NCBI GenBank assembly: GCA_038025085.1
Contig: CM076140.1
Span: forward strand, 38,625,501 to 38,689,500
Source: Tetragonia tetragonoides
Lineage: Eukaryota > Streptophyta > Magnoliopsida > Caryophyllales > Aizoaceae
DNA length: 64,000 nucleotides
Direction: 5' to 3'
Numbering within the stretch: the first letter of the stretch is position 1; every line of letters begins with the position of its first letter. Made by a program: the position numbers and the translations under genes. Shown here piece by piece: positions 45,958 to 57,958 of the stretch. Under the pieces are notes generated by a model. The model was given only the letters and a program-made list of their open reading frames with translations. It was not told the DNA's origin and did no database searches.

Positions 45958-46505
45958 TCGGTGTTGGATCTCTTTGTAGACATTTGACCTTGAGATTTGG
46001 AACTCCTTGTTTTATACATTTTTATGATATGTATATGCTATGATGACTCAATTATGTCCGTCTGATCTCTAAGTATGCAATGTGTTATGCTGTAGGAAAA
46101 AGCCACAATTTAGGGAATAAAATAAAGAAAAAGGTAAAAATTGCAAGAAAAAACAAAAATTACACATTTTATACCCCCTAAAAAAAAGAAAATAAAAAAA
46201 AAAAAAGAAAATGGAAAAGATAAAACTAAGAGAGTCTCGGGCTTTGTAACTCAGCCGTGTGCATCAAACTGGGCTTAAATCAAGCTGACTGGACCAAGTG
46301 GGTGGACCGGAGTGAGGGTTAAAAGCAGACTGGGACAGGGTCAGGGCCGCTAGCGGCACTGTGCTGCGGGCTAAGGCCGCTAGCGGCGCTGTGCTGCGGG
46401 CTAATGCCACTAGCGGCGCTGATCAAGGCCGCTAGCGGCCCTGACCAGAGCCGCTGACAGCTCTGGTTTGGGCTTTTCGTGGTTTCTGACTTCTTTTGGC
46501 CCGTA
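45958..46505 (+). promoter_or_regulatory. Orphan DUF7745-type promoter of copy C with expanded palindrome array
   Basis: Four CCGCTAGCGG-type motifs lie at 46346-46439 (three perfect GCCGCTAGCGGC at 46346, 46376 and 46428; one GCCACTAGCGGC near 46406). They sit in tandem units that repeat GCTGTGCTGCGGGCTAA, followed by GAGCCGCTGACAGCTCTGG. The gene it should drive is absent: near 46500 the sequence switches from the DUF7745 promoter to the Gag end. 45958-46330 is A/T-rich and probably the PMD 3' UTR. Confidence 0.62.
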
Positions 46506-46526
46506 ATGGTTACCTGGTGCTTTGGT

Positions 46527-47915
46527 CTAGTCTTGACCTCCTTGTTCTGAGGGGTGGTGTGCCTCCTCATCTAATTGATTGCAGTCTTGGAAGATTTCAA
46601 ATCCCGGGCGTGTGACCTTGGCTTCTTTGTCATAGTACGGCTCAGGAAAACCGTAGTAGGGGCAATAGTCCCCTTCTGTGATGAACTGACCATTTAGTGT
46701 GGGGTTATAAGGAGGTATGACTTGTTTTCCCTTAAATTGTTTCCTTTGTTTCAGAGCCTGGTCACGAATTTGTTTGTCAGTAGGTTTGTAGCTGAGTCCA
46801 AAGGAGTTGTTTTTGGCTTCGAATTTGAAGGTGGTGGGCCCTTGTCCATTTCTCCGTAGACCCATACCTGGTATGTACCCTTGCTTTTTGAGGAAACATT
46901 AACATGAGGGTTCGAGTGTGGTATGAATGGTGCTTGATCTATTTCGAGCACGATGACTTCAGGCTGCGGTTGATACTTTTGTAATGTGATCTTGAATATG
47001 TGGGATTTTGGAGGAGAAACAGCTCCAGAATTAATGACGGATTGGATGTCATACTTCAAACGGTAACATTGTTCGGTGAGATGACCAAAGCACCTATGAT
47101 ATCCGCAATAGAGGTAATGATCTTCCTCTTCCGGCCAAACTCCATCTAAGAACTGCAGATCTCCACGGCGAAGTAGAGCCCTCATGACATCGTGAATAGG
47201 TACAGTTAGAGGGGTGAATTCCCTGGTAGGGATGCTCGATCTTTCCTTGGAACCAATTATGCGCGGGCCACATGGTCCCTTCATCAATGAAGGCTTGGAT
47301 TTTGTCCCTCAGATTCCTGCAGTCATTGGTGTGATGTCCGCAGGCTCGACAGTACTCACATAAAACACTTGGGTTTCCATTTTCTGGAAGGAGTTCATAG
47401 GTAGGTCCCACCGAGTGCATGTAGTCATATGCCCTCATTTGCTGAAAAATGTGTTCTTGAGGCCAACGGGGTTGGCCCTGATTAAGAATGATCTTATCCC
47501 CTTCTAGAGCCTTAATTCTTTGTTCTAACCCAGCAACCGTCTTCTGCAGCCTCTTGATCTCTGAGTGATAGACGACTGTATACTGAGATAGGTAGTCAAT
47601 ATCGTCTTGCGCTTCAACAAGGGCTTGGATTGGCTTGCTCGTGCTTCTGTACTCAACGAGCCTAGGAATTTTATCAGGATCAAGGCCCACTTGAATCTTA
47701 GCCTCTCGCACTGATTGGTCCAATTGTTCCCCTATGTCAAGGGTTTCATCTCGAGTATCCAGTATTGATTCTTTTGAAGCTTCGCGGGCCGGATATGCAG
47801 TTGTTACAAAATGAGTCTTGACCTTCTTGGCATTTTGGCCCATTTTTGATCTCGGCATGAGGAGAGATCCCTCTTGTGTATCTTCAGCTGAGGAACGCTT
47901 GTTGGACCCTGGCAT
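46527..47915 (-). pseudogene. Gag-like region of copy C with zinc-knuckle-like motifs and no capsid domain
   Basis: On the minus strand the likely start is MPGSNKRSSAEDTQEG at 47915. There follow a coiled coil (IKRLQKTVAGLEQRIKALEG), then CEYCRACGHHTNDC with LRDKIQAFIDEG. After a frameshift near 47250, TPLTVPIHDVMRALLRRGDL is followed by CGYHRCFGHLTEQC with LKYDIQSVINSG. The last open part (46865-46527) has a possible third, incomplete motif (CPYYGFPEPYYDKE). This module order matches copy B. The capsid domain of conventional Gag is not visible. The protein presumably bound nucleic acid; it is now broken. Confidence 0.7.
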
Positions 47916-48968
47916 GATCTGAACGAGTAGATGACCATTTAGAATCAAAAAGATTACGAGACTATCATCTAAGAAAAATGGTGACCCACATGTAGGAAAA
48001 CACATTGTCCTAAAAAAAAGTCCTTAAGCCTAAATGCCCGAATATTTCCCTAATGTCAAAGGAAAATAAAGTCAATGAACGAAAATAATAAAAATAGAAA
48101 AAGACTAATTCTCCTATTTTTTATTTTTCTAGACTCAAAGAAAATGGAAAATGGGATAAAATAAAATGAAAGAATTTCGGTCCTTTTTTTATTTTGATTT
48201 TTTTAAAATTTTTCGTCAGCCTTTCATTTTTGCCGATTTTTTTTGTTTTTTGATTTTTATCTTTTTTTACTTTTTTTTTTACCGAATCTGAATTACATCA
48301 AAAGAAAAAGAAAAATAAAGAAATAGAAAAAGGGAGAGGGGAAATTGGGAGACTGACTCTTTTTTTTTTTTGCAAAAAGGTCTTAGAAAATTGTTCATGA
48401 CTTTTAGAATATATCATTGGGAAAATGATGGGTGTTCATTGAATTTAAATTCTCGCACCATCTTCGGGCATTAGGAACTAACTAAAAATAAAATAAAAGG
48501 TTCCTAACACGTAAGTACATGTTGGCACATAATCACGATATTCCTGCATTTAGGCAAGCATTACAATGACATAATTACAGGCAAACATGTGATCAGACAG
48601 ACATTACAATGACACATGCGCAACAAGCAAGCAGATGCATAAATGTAGGGTAGAGGCTTTTGGCTCCTCTGAGGTTACCACGACAAATCACAATTTCCGT
48701 TCGGCGGATGGTCGACACATCATATGTAATTCTTTTCATCAACAAGGATTCATGAGTCATGGGTGAGGAAGCGTCGATTTGCACGACAGGACAACTGTAT
48801 ATTCCTTTAGATATACGGGTTGTCTACGAGTTGCGACACAAACTTTCTCGAGGGTCGATAAGGGTAAAAAGGTTGTGTCAAAGCACATGCAAATGATGCA
48901 AAAATATGGAACATGTTATTAAACAATTAAGCAAACATGACTTTCGAGTCTCACCCTCTTAAATAAAT
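47916..48968 (-). other. Untranslated leader of copy C
   Basis: About 1.05 kb, homologous to the leaders of B and E, with A/T homopolymer tracts (48110-48300). No gene is visible. Confidence 0.7.
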
Positions 48969-48986
48969 CCCCAGTGAAGTCGCCAA
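48969..48986 (-). other. Primer-binding site of copy C
   Basis: On the minus strand it reads TGGCGACTTCACTGGGGA next to the 5' LTR. It is the same site as in copy B with one change (CTCC to CTTC). Confidence 0.72.
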
Positions 48987-50239
48987 TGTAAGGACCCGAG
49001 ATTTTCATCCACTCCAACGTGATTGGTTTCCACGGAGTATGTCCTTATAGAAAATTTGTAAGCTGGGGGTTTAGATAAGTTCAAGGAACCGTCGAGTTAG
49101 AAAAGCTTTTGAAAAGACTTGAATTGAACAAAAACCATGAAAGAGGTCACAAATCTGCTATCGGCGTTTTATCGAAGGAACAAACCGAAGGGACAACCCA
49201 ATAGCGCGATAAGTGAACTGATCATGTTTTTAGAAAGACTCCCGCTCATATAGAACATATGAGTACCTAAGAATAAAGGGTTCGGGGGTGAAGGTACGAG
49301 GTGGGAAGGTGTTAGGCACCCAACTCGCCCGTATTATGACGGCCTTTACTAAATCAAGTTTGCTCACTAATTTAAAGACATGATTCCCACACAAATCGGA
49401 TTAACAACCTAAACTTAGACTATTAATTAGTTCATCACAAGCATCGCAAGCATCACAACATTTATTAATGCGCCTTATTTAGACATGCATTCGGTTTGAC
49501 AAATTGGGCAGCACAACGACTATATAGACAATATTTAGGAAGAGATAAAAACATGTACTAGCATGATATCAACATTATGAATACTAGAAAATAAACAATT
49601 AGGCAATTAATTTAATTTGAGCCCTCAGGAGTTAGTACCTGAACTGTAGGCTATATTTGACAAAAATAGTAAAAGACAATATCTCAAGTTTGGAAGAAAG
49701 AGGGAGAAGCTCAAAGTCAATACTACTGAGAATAGAGGTTGTCAACTGTAGACTGTGTGTTTTGAACTGAGGAATGAGGGTCGTATTTATAGGCGTGCAG
49801 GAGTAGGGTTGGACGGCTAAAAAGGAGCCGAAAATCAAATTGGGCTTGAAAAAAGAGTCGGGCCAGAAGCCACGTCAGGGCCGCTGACGGCTGTCAGCTG
49901 CTAGCTGGATGTCGTCATAATGACAGTCTATTTTATTTTTCGGAGGAATTTTAGTATTCCGAAAAATGTGAAAAGACCGTTTTGCCCCTAGATGGTAAAA
50001 GACGGTTCTAACCCTAAATCGCAACTTGGCGACCGGGAGTCGGAAAAGGGCATGAGTGGTGTCATTGGAGAGCTTTTGAACGGGGCTTTTTAATGGGGTT
50101 GGAATAAAGGAGTGTTTGGAAAAAAACCTGAGACCTTATCTTAACTACTAAAGCAAAAATTGAGTTTAAGTTTATAAATTACTTCTTTCATCATCGGGCT
50201 TTTGCGGAGAAATCTGAAGGCGCTTTTTTGGCGTCTACA
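48987..50239 (-). repeat. 5' LTR of copy C
   Basis: The repeat is reverse-oriented, from TGTAAGGACC (48987) to GGCGTCTACA (50239), followed by CATTG. The palindrome region is reduced (GGGCCGCTGACGGC near 49878). It differs from the 3' LTR by roughly one base in ten in the first 60 bases by eye, which suggests an older insertion than copy B. Confidence 0.93.
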
Positions 50240-50244
50240 CATTG

Positions 50245-51105
50245 ACTCTGGGCAAAGATGGTTGGGTGAATTGGGTGAGAGCTTATGCACTTGGTAACAG
50301 TGATATCTGGACTGCAAGAGGTAATTCTGGAAGCTCCTGGGTTTGGACAAAAGTATTAGAGTGTCGTGATGAGATTGTCAAGGTAAAAGGGGATGTTCAG
50401 ATGGCTAAAGCATGCTTGTATCAAATGGTTCATGAGGCTAGATTCAGGGTGCAAGAGGCTTATGAACTATTTAATGATCCTAGGCAGTCAGTGTGGTGGC
50501 ATAAGCTTGCATGGGAGAGGAGTGCAAGATCACGCCATTGTGTAATCACTTGGCTTGCGTGTCAAAAGAAATTAATGACTAGATCTCTCTTGGTGTCTCG
50601 TGGAATGGATGTTGTTGATAGTTGTGGTCTGTGTGAATGTGCACGTGAGGATTGTGACCACCTTTTCTTTAAATGTGCACTGTCTACAGCTGTTTTGAGG
50701 AGAGTGTTGCAATAGCTGGGGATTCAGCGAATTTGGTTAAGCTTTGGGCATGAGCATAGATGATTTGGGAGGAACTGCAAGTGGAAAACAATGAAAACCA
50801 GGGTGAGAAGAGTTGCTTTTGTCACTACAGTTTATAAGATATGGAGTGAGAGGAAATTGAGGATCTATATGAACCAGAATAGGTCTGTTGAGGCCATTGT
50901 TTACCAGATAAAACTTTGTATTTGTGCAAGATTATAGTTTGTATATTGTGAATGCTGAAAGTATACTTGGCTAGATGTAAGTAGAGTAGTGTGTATAGGT
51001 GAGTGTATGGTTTGCTGCCCTGCACTTTATGATTGTTTTTTCTTGGGGGTGCCACTTTTGCATACCTTTTGAGAATGAAATATTCTTACGATTTCCCAAA
51101 AAAAA
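50245..51105 (+). pseudogene. LINE 1 ORF2 C-terminal part and 3' end
   Basis: This continues LINE 1 after copy C. It has DGWVNWVRAYALGNSDIW, then the zinc-binding domain: WHKLAWERSARSRHCVITWL, LLVSRGMDVVDSCGLCECAR and DCDHLFFKCALS. Stops follow at 50713. The 3' UTR runs to an A8 run at 51098-51105, the expected poly(A) tail of a LINE. Confidence 0.82.
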
Positions 51106-51295
51106 TCTTAATTAAGAAAATACGTACTACAATACATACACAAAAAATTAACCTGGTGCATCGCATAGGTCTCATAACTTTGTGAAATTAGTTGAGAGAA
51201 AACTTTGACGTAATCTTCCAATTCAAAAAAAAAACAAAGAAGAAGAGATACTCAATGTAGTACCACATTTTAAATCTTAGGAACAATATAGACTA

Positions 51296-51532
51296 CTCCC
51301 TCCGTCCCAAGCAAATGTTTACAATTCCTCTTTCAAGGTAAAAGTTCGCAAACTTTGACCATAAGTTTGTGAAAAAATACAAAGATTTAATTTTCCAAAA
51401 GTACTATTTAAGATGTATCTAACAATAGTATTTTTAAATTATAAATCTTTGTATTTTACAAATTTGTGGTCAAAGTTTGCGAACTTTGACCTTGAAAAAG
51501 TAACTGTAAATATTTGTCTAGGATGGAGGGAG
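51296..51532. mobile_element. Stowaway-type MITE (Tc1/mariner)
   Basis: This 237-bp element has terminal inverted repeats CTCCCTCCGTCCCAAGCAAA / TTTGTCTAGGATGGAGGGAG and is flanked by TA on both sides (51294-51295 and 51533-51534). The ends and TA duplication are those of Stowaway MITEs. The arms also share GTCAAAGTTTGCGAACTTTG-like sequence, so the element could fold into one long hairpin. Confidence 0.9.
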
Positions 51533-51534
51533 TA

Positions 51535-52989
51535 AAACACATAAACAAAATACTAACCCATAACATCGTTCGGATCCCAAAACTAGTATAACTCTAAAAG
51601 AAGCTTTGATATCTACTATTACAACACAAATGTATTTTAATGTGTTGCTTTCAAAAGTCAAATCATAACTTCTCCTTACTTTCTCATATCACCTTTTAAT
51701 CTCCTTAGAGTATTCAACTTTTGGATGGCTCAGAATGCATAACTAAAGATATCAAATATCAAACCCACAACAGTATGGAAAAAATCTAATGTTACTACTA
51801 AAAGATGACAAATTCAATCCAAATTTATGGAAACGAAAGATACTACTTGTATACTTAATAATTTAAATGTCAATGATAAAAAAAAAAAAGAGAAAAAAAA
51901 AGTGTTTAATACATAGATGAACGGAAAAACTAGGAAAAAACAAAGAAAAACAAGAGGAAATAACCAAGAAAACATTCATTAAATAAAAAAGGAGCATTGA
52001 CATATTGTAAAGATAAAAGGAAGAAGAAAGTAACAAAGAAATTGAAAATAACAACGACAAGTAAAGAACTAAAGATTACACGGTTCATTAAAAAGATTAA
52101 CGGATTTTTAAAAACAAAAAAAAGATAGATTATGGGGGTGATCAATACACAAACAAACGAAACAAATAATGAAGCATTACAGTTTTGTTAGTTAATAGTT
52201 ATCATAATATGAGTCTCACATTGAAAGAAAAATGGGAGACACTGAGGAATGAACATGAACATATTTACATGTTGAAACAACTCACTATTTTTTTGGCCTG
52301 TTGACTAAGATCAAGAAGGTCTGCTTTTGGTAAGTTGCTACGATGACCTTCAAATTAATATTTAACAAAAATACTTTTACATTGTAGATCTATATTTTTT
52401 TTCATAAATTTATGGTGAAAGTTTAACTTTTGACTATAAGAAGTTTTATATAAAATTATATTTGGAACGAAGGGAGACTATTTTATTTACTAGTCTTCGC
52501 AATTAATCAAAATCATTAAGGAAGATAAGACCTCATCAAATTTTATATGCAAATCGCCATTTACTCAATAATCTAATTTTTTGTTTTAAAAATTCAATCT
52601 AAGACAAAATTTAAATTATTGTTATTTAAATTAAAACATGTAAAGATGAAGTGAAAGAAGAAAATATTGGAGTATAAATATGTTGACACAAGTCCCACAT
52701 TGAACAAGAAAGTGAGAGATGAAACACAAAGGGTGTATAAAATATACTAAGATATGAGAAAAAACACATATCTCTTAGCCTAAAAAACTAAGATTAAATT
52801 TAAAAATATTTAAAAGTCCAATTTTAATTTTTTTTTGATCTTAAAAGTCTAATATTTGAAATTAGGGCTTATAACATCTTAGTCCACAAAAAAATCAAAG
52901 CAATTTTTGAAAGAGAAAGGCCCATACATAGTAAATCGTGATTGCGTGTTGTAAATATTGGCGTAAATGAAACAACTTTTTCATAATTG
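51535..52989. other. A/T-rich DNA with decayed repeat fragments
   Basis: No gene is recognisable. The end GGAACGAAGGGAGACT at 52461-52476 looks like the right end of a second, decayed Stowaway MITE. Two stretches with AGTCYCACATTGAA (about 52211 and 52689), followed by AGGGTGTATAAAATATAC near 52728, resemble LTR promoter regions of small retrotransposons, but no boundaries can be set. Confidence 0.35.
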
Positions 52990-55900
52990 TTTTTAATTGA
53001 GGACCTTCAGAATTTTGTTACAACCCTTCACTTAATGGAAATTGAATTGAAAGGTAGGAAGATTTACGTGGTTTAGGGGAAATTCTATGAGTAGAATTGA
53101 CCGAGTTTTTGCAAACGTCGAGTGGTTGATTCAATGGTCATTCTTATGTGCTACTTCTCTTCCAAGGGGACTTTCTGACCGTGTTCCGTTGTTGATTAAT
53201 ACGGAGAGTCATGATTGGGGACCAAAACCTTTCCGTATACTAGATTGCTGGCTCGATCACCCAGAGTTTATGAAAATGGTGGAAGAAGAATGGAAGAACG
53301 AGCACTCAGGAAAATGGGTCTCCTCTTCAGGTTAATTTGAAGCTTAAAAGACTCAAGGAGAGGATAAACGTGGAATAAATCGGAATTTGTTGATCTTAAT
53401 GCCAAAATGGAGGAGTTTGAGAAGAAAGGGGACTCCTGGGATAAGTTAGCGTCACATAGACCTCTTTCACTGGCTGAATTCCAAGCTCGGAAAAATGATC
53501 CTGTGGAAGTGGTCTAGCAGGAGGGAGACTTATTGGGCTCAAATGTGTAGAACGAAGTGGTTGAAAGCAGGCGAAAAAACCACTAAATTCTTCCATGCGG
53601 TGGCGTCTAGTAGGCGTAGTAGAAATGGAATATTGTCGCTCAATGTGGGAGATAAGACTTTTCGAAACCTGCAGAGATTCAAAAAGCCACAGTTCAATAC
53701 TTTAGCGGGTTCGTGAGGAATATCAAAAGAGACTTGTGTTTATGGATATTGGGCTGCGTATTTCTTGTAAGCAGAGTGCTGAAGTTGTGGAGAGGTTTAG
53801 AGAAGATAAAATTAGGGAGGCAGTGTGGCAATGTGAAGGATCGAAAGCTCCAGGCCCTGACGGGTACAACTTCAACTTCATAAAAAGAGCGTGGGAACTG
53901 ATCAAAGAAGACATTATGGCTTTTATTAATGCTTTTGGGAGAAAGGTGAGCTTCCGAAGAGTGTAAATGTTGCGTTTATTAGCTTGATTCCCAAAATAGA
54001 TTCGCCTTGTGAGTTGAAATATTTTCGTCCAATAAGTATGATCCGGGCTTTGTATAAGATCCTATCGAAAGTACTAGCTAACAGATTGAAGAAGGTCATG
54101 GATTCTGTTGTGAGGGATACTCAATCAGCTATTATTAGCGGAAGACAAATCCTCGATGGTAATCTGATAGCAAACGAAATTATTGATTCAACTAAAAAAA
54201 AGAAGGAAAAGGTCTGTGCATGGAAATTGGATTTTCACAAAGCCTATGATTCAATCTCATGGTCATTCTTGGAGTGGGTGGTTGAACAGATGGGGTTTCA
54301 CTCTAGATGGCGTACTTGGATATCGGCTTACCTTAGAACTGCGTCAGTGTCTATGCTTGTCAATGGGCCGCCTACTCCTCCTATCAAGGTTCAAAAATAG
54401 TTGTGTCAAGGCGATCCGCTATCCCCTTTTCTTTTCAATTTGGCGGTTGAGGTGTTAAATTGTCTCTTCAAAAGGGCGATTCAAAAGAGTGAGCTTGAAG
54501 GTGTTAGAGTTAGCAATGGTGGCATGATCTTTTCCCTTCTACAATTCGCTGATACACCCTTGTCTTCTGCTCGGGTGAAAAGAAGTTACTTGATGTGATT
54601 AAAATGATACTTATTGCATTCAATCTTGCGTCTGGGTTAAAAACTAATTTTCATAAATGCTCGTTGCTGGGAATTAATTTGGGTGAGGATTGGGGTGGAT
54701 CATATGGCGTCCTTGCTTCAATGTTGAGGGGAGAATTTACCTTTTAATTATCTTGACTTGCCGTTAGGAGCGAATCCAAGGAGTATGGAGTTTTAGAGAG
54801 CTATCATTGAGAGAATGGAAGCGAGACTAGCGGGTTGGAAGGGAAAACTGCTATCAACTGGGGGTCGTGCAACTCTGATCAGATCGTGTTTAAGCAGTCT
54901 ACCTATATATAATTTATCCATGTTCCAAATTCCAGTGCAGGTTGCTGAGAAAATGGCTCAACTGCAACGTGATTTCTTTTGGAGTGGTAACAGTGAGGGT
55001 AAAAAATTTACATGCTTGGTGAGGTGGGATTTGATTGAAAAACCTCGTTCACTTGGGGCCTTGGGTTTTGGTAAAATCTGAGTCATGAATACTGCACTCC
55101 TTAGTAAATGAGCTTGGCGTTTTGCTCTAAAGAGCCAAGTATGTGGCGTAAAATCATAGAGGAGAAATATAAGTTGGGTGACAGATTATCTTTTGTTGAA
55201 ACAAATATTCCAACCCAAGGTAGTATTTGGAAGGGCATAATTTTGTGTGTCAAAAATAACAAAATTGCGAGGAAATCTTTAAGGAAAATATGGGAGTGAA
55301 AGCAAGGAGCGGTTCAAGCTGCCGTTTTCTGGCTTGATGTGTGGCTAGCAGATCAAACACTAGAAGCTTTGTTCCCCAGGCTTTTTTCGATATCCACTGA
55401 TCAAAAAGCAAGTATTATGGATATGGGTTGTTGGGATGGGCTGATTTGGCGCAGGAATTTGAGTTGGAGAAGGAGTCCCTTTGTGTGGGAGTCTGAACAA
55501 AGAGATAAACTGATTGAGTTGCTTTGTTGTGTACAACTCGACCCAGACATGGAAGAGTTGTTTCACTGGAAGCTTAGCAGTGATGGTGTCTTCAGTATAA
55601 AATCAATGAGAAATGAAATTGCTAAGCGTGAAGGTGGGATTGTGAAGGAATCAGTTAGAGGTGTATGGAAAGGAGTGGCTCCGCCTAAAGTTGAAATTCT
55701 TTTTTGGCTTGCGTGCCTAGGGAGACTGAAAACGAAGGTTTAATTGGCAAAACTTGGGTTCACTTGTGTGTCAAATCTGAATTGTGAACTTTGTGAGAGT
55801 GAAGAGGAGAGTTGTAGCCATCTATTAATTCATTGCCCTTACACTAGACAAATTTGGGAGAGATGGCTAACGCTTTGGGGGTTCAGTTGGTGCGCTCCGC

Positions 55901-56672
55901 AAGATATGGCACATTTTTTTTATTAGTGGTGCTGCATCAACCCAAGTGATCACTTCAGTAAGATCAATACAACATTTTTTTATGTGGTTGTTTGGTCGAT
56001 ATGGCTCGAAAGAAATCGAAGGTTGTTTGAGAAGCGTAAGTCAGAGGTTAAGGAGCTCTTTGAAATGGTTCTTTTGCGTCTAGGATGGTGGATTAAAGGC
56101 TGGGATGACTCCTTCCCGTACTCTCCGTCTGAAGTATGTCGGGTTCCCAGTTGTCTTAGGCTCACAAAGGTCCCTAGCTGTGATAAGGTGAATGTCGATT
56201 GGGAGCCTCCGCCCTCAGGTTTTTTTGAAGTGGAACGTAGACGCGTCGCTTGCAAATAACAAGGCTGCTATTGGTGGGGTGTTAAGAGAATGGAATGGGA
56301 AGTTTAGGTGTATGTTCTCATGTTGTGTCCCTCTTGAAAAAATCAACAAGCTGAGATATCGGCAATTGCAAGAGCAATCTTTGAATCTTCGGCTAAAAAG
56401 TGGGTGTTCCATTTTGGCTTGGTTATTGAATCGAACTCACTCAATGCAGTCCATTGGTGTAATGATAGAGCAAAGGGCCCGTGGAAGGCGAGATTTGAAC
56501 TTAACTTCATTAGACATTCTTTGGAGCGGTGGCATAGAATCAGTATTGTTCACCATTCAAGGAGCTCCAACTTCATTGCCAATGGTCTTGCTAAGTAAGG
56601 ATTGCTAAGGATGTCAGATTTTGTTGCGTGGTTCTAAGCTGGTGGCTTCCTAGCTTGATATTGTGCTGATAG
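52990..56672 (+). pseudogene. L1-type LINE 2, 5'-truncated ORF2
   Basis: The copy starts inside the endonuclease (EDLQNFVTTLHLMEIELKG, FTWFRGNSMSRIDRVFANVE, SDRVPLLINTE, WGPKPFRILDCWL), so the 5' end is missing. RT domain: KFFHAVASSRRSRNGI, EGSKAPGPDGYNFNFIK, LKYFRPISMIRALYKILSKV, SAIISGRQILDGNLIANEII, WKLDFHKAYDSISWSF, LCQGDPLSPFLFNLAVEVL. The catalytic FADD box is damaged (LQFADTPLSS near 54545), so one essential Asp is lost. Then come MEARLAGWKGKLLSTGGRAT, the zinc-binding domain (KVEILFWLACLGRL, CELCESEEESCSHLLIHCPY) and a final RNase H (KWNVDASLANNKAAIGGVL). Many stops separate the parts. No poly(A) tail is seen; a copia LTR starts at 56673, probably inserted in the 3' UTR. Confidence 0.85.
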
Positions 56673-57898
56673 TGTTGGGACATTTGATCTTAAGGTAAGT
56701 TTTGATGCTAACAAACTATTATAATGTGTGATGTATTTGACTTGTTTCCTAGTACTTTCAGGTCTCATTCAAGAGCTTGGATGGAGATCAACAAGAAACA
56801 AGTCTAGACAACATTTTCTCTGGTAACTTAGATATATTTTAGAGAAAATGATAAAGTGTGCTTCAAAGGGAACGTTATCTAACCTATTGGCAATAACAGA
56901 CTAAGGTTGCTACATGTGTGTGAATAGGACGGTTCTAGGATCCCAGTAATTCCTAGAAGAGTCCTACTAATACACACACACCAAGAGTTCAACAAGAAAA
57001 TGTTGTTAGAATTAATCTTAACAATTGTTTTCTGTTTTTAAAAAGATAAAATCTGTTTTTAAAATCTTATCTCTCTAGCTAACAGTTTTCATGTTAATAT
57101 TTTATGTTATCGTAAAACTCTAGTCACTAGAAAGACTACTCCTAAAAGGACTCTTGTTTTAACTGATTTTAGAAACGTCCCATCAAGTCTATCTTATCAA
57201 AATCAGTTTTGAGAATATTAAGCTTTTATGTTACTTAAGTTGTTAGCAATACTATCTTGCTAAGTCATTAAACGTTCTAGCTAATTAAAAGGAAAAGATA
57301 AGTTTCTGTTTTGTTTTTCTAAAAATAAGGAATGTGTTTTCTTTAATATAAAAACAGAAACTCAACATTCTTTTCCTTTACATCTCTATAGCTTTCAGTT
57401 TGAACGACATTTTTGATTGAGAGAATCAAGCAAGAGTTTTACTAAATCTTATTGCCAATTGATCTAAGTAACGCTCTTACATACAAGTACACTATATGTC
57501 TCATTTGTACCTTTTCGCTTATTGAAGTATTCAAGGTAAACCGTTGTCATACCTCAAGGCAACTTGAGTAAGTTTTCCTCGGTACTTAGGGGAGCTCCTA
57601 GGTAAGTTTGGCTTGGTAGAGTTACCTGGGTCGTGGATCATATTAGAGTTAATGTGATCGAGTTGTAAAACATTACTGAATAACAGAAGTAGTGTTTTAA
57701 AGTCCTTCGGGCTGAGGTTTTTATCTTTGCTGTTAGCAAAGAGTTTTCCTCGTGAAATCGTGTGTGCTTTACCTATTGCTTTTAGTTCTTATTCCGCTTA
57801 ATTGTTTTAATTTACTTTATCTAATTAATCAAAAAAATCGGCATATTTCCGCAATTACATTTAGTTCACAATTCACCCCCCCTCTTGTTCACTAACGA
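56673..57898 (+). repeat. 5' LTR of a Ty1/copia element
   Basis: The repeat starts TGTTGGGACATTTGATCTTA at 56673 and ends close to the copia primer site TGGGATCAGAGCAGG at 57900 (usual form TGGTATCAGAGC, initiator tRNA-Met type). The exact 3' end is uncertain by a few bases. The sequence before the primer site (CACAATTCACCCCCCCTCTT) is typical of plant copia elements of the Tork type. Confidence 0.78.
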
Positions 57899-57958
57899 TT
57901 GGGATCAGAGCAGGTTTCTCTCATTTCAACAAGGTAACACTTGGAGAGAAAAGCAATC

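Larger units (their letters stand above)
40867..50239 (-). mobile_element. Tat/Ogre-like Ty3/gypsy retrotransposon, copy C (complete, 9.4 kb, no pol)
   Basis: The element is bounded by LTRs 40867-42113 and 48987-50239 with target duplication CATTG. On the minus strand it has 5' LTR, PBS, leader and a Gag-like region. It then passes straight into the upstream region of the antisense genes: all of pol and the DUF7745-like gene are missing, with the junction near 46500. The antisense PMD gene (43339-45957, +), tandem repeats and 3' LTR remain. It is inserted in ORF2 of LINE 1. It is non-autonomous by structure. Confidence 0.95.
36861..51105 (+). mobile_element. L1-type LINE 1, split by Tat-like copy C
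   Basis: The two pieces, 36861-40861 and 50245-51105, form one LINE: ORF1 (Gag-like), ORF2 (endonuclease, RT, zinc-binding domain), and a 3' UTR ending in an A run at 51096-51105. The pieces rejoin exactly once copy C and one CATTG are removed, and the RT C-terminal motif DGWVNWVRAYALG lies at the joint. The 5' boundary is approximate. Both ORFs are broken. Confidence 0.85.

Noticed and set aside
52211..52740. Two AGTCYCACATTGAA stretches with a downstream TATA-like box, possibly a small LTR or TRIM element
   Set aside because: No TG...CA boundaries, repeat pair or primer site could be defined.
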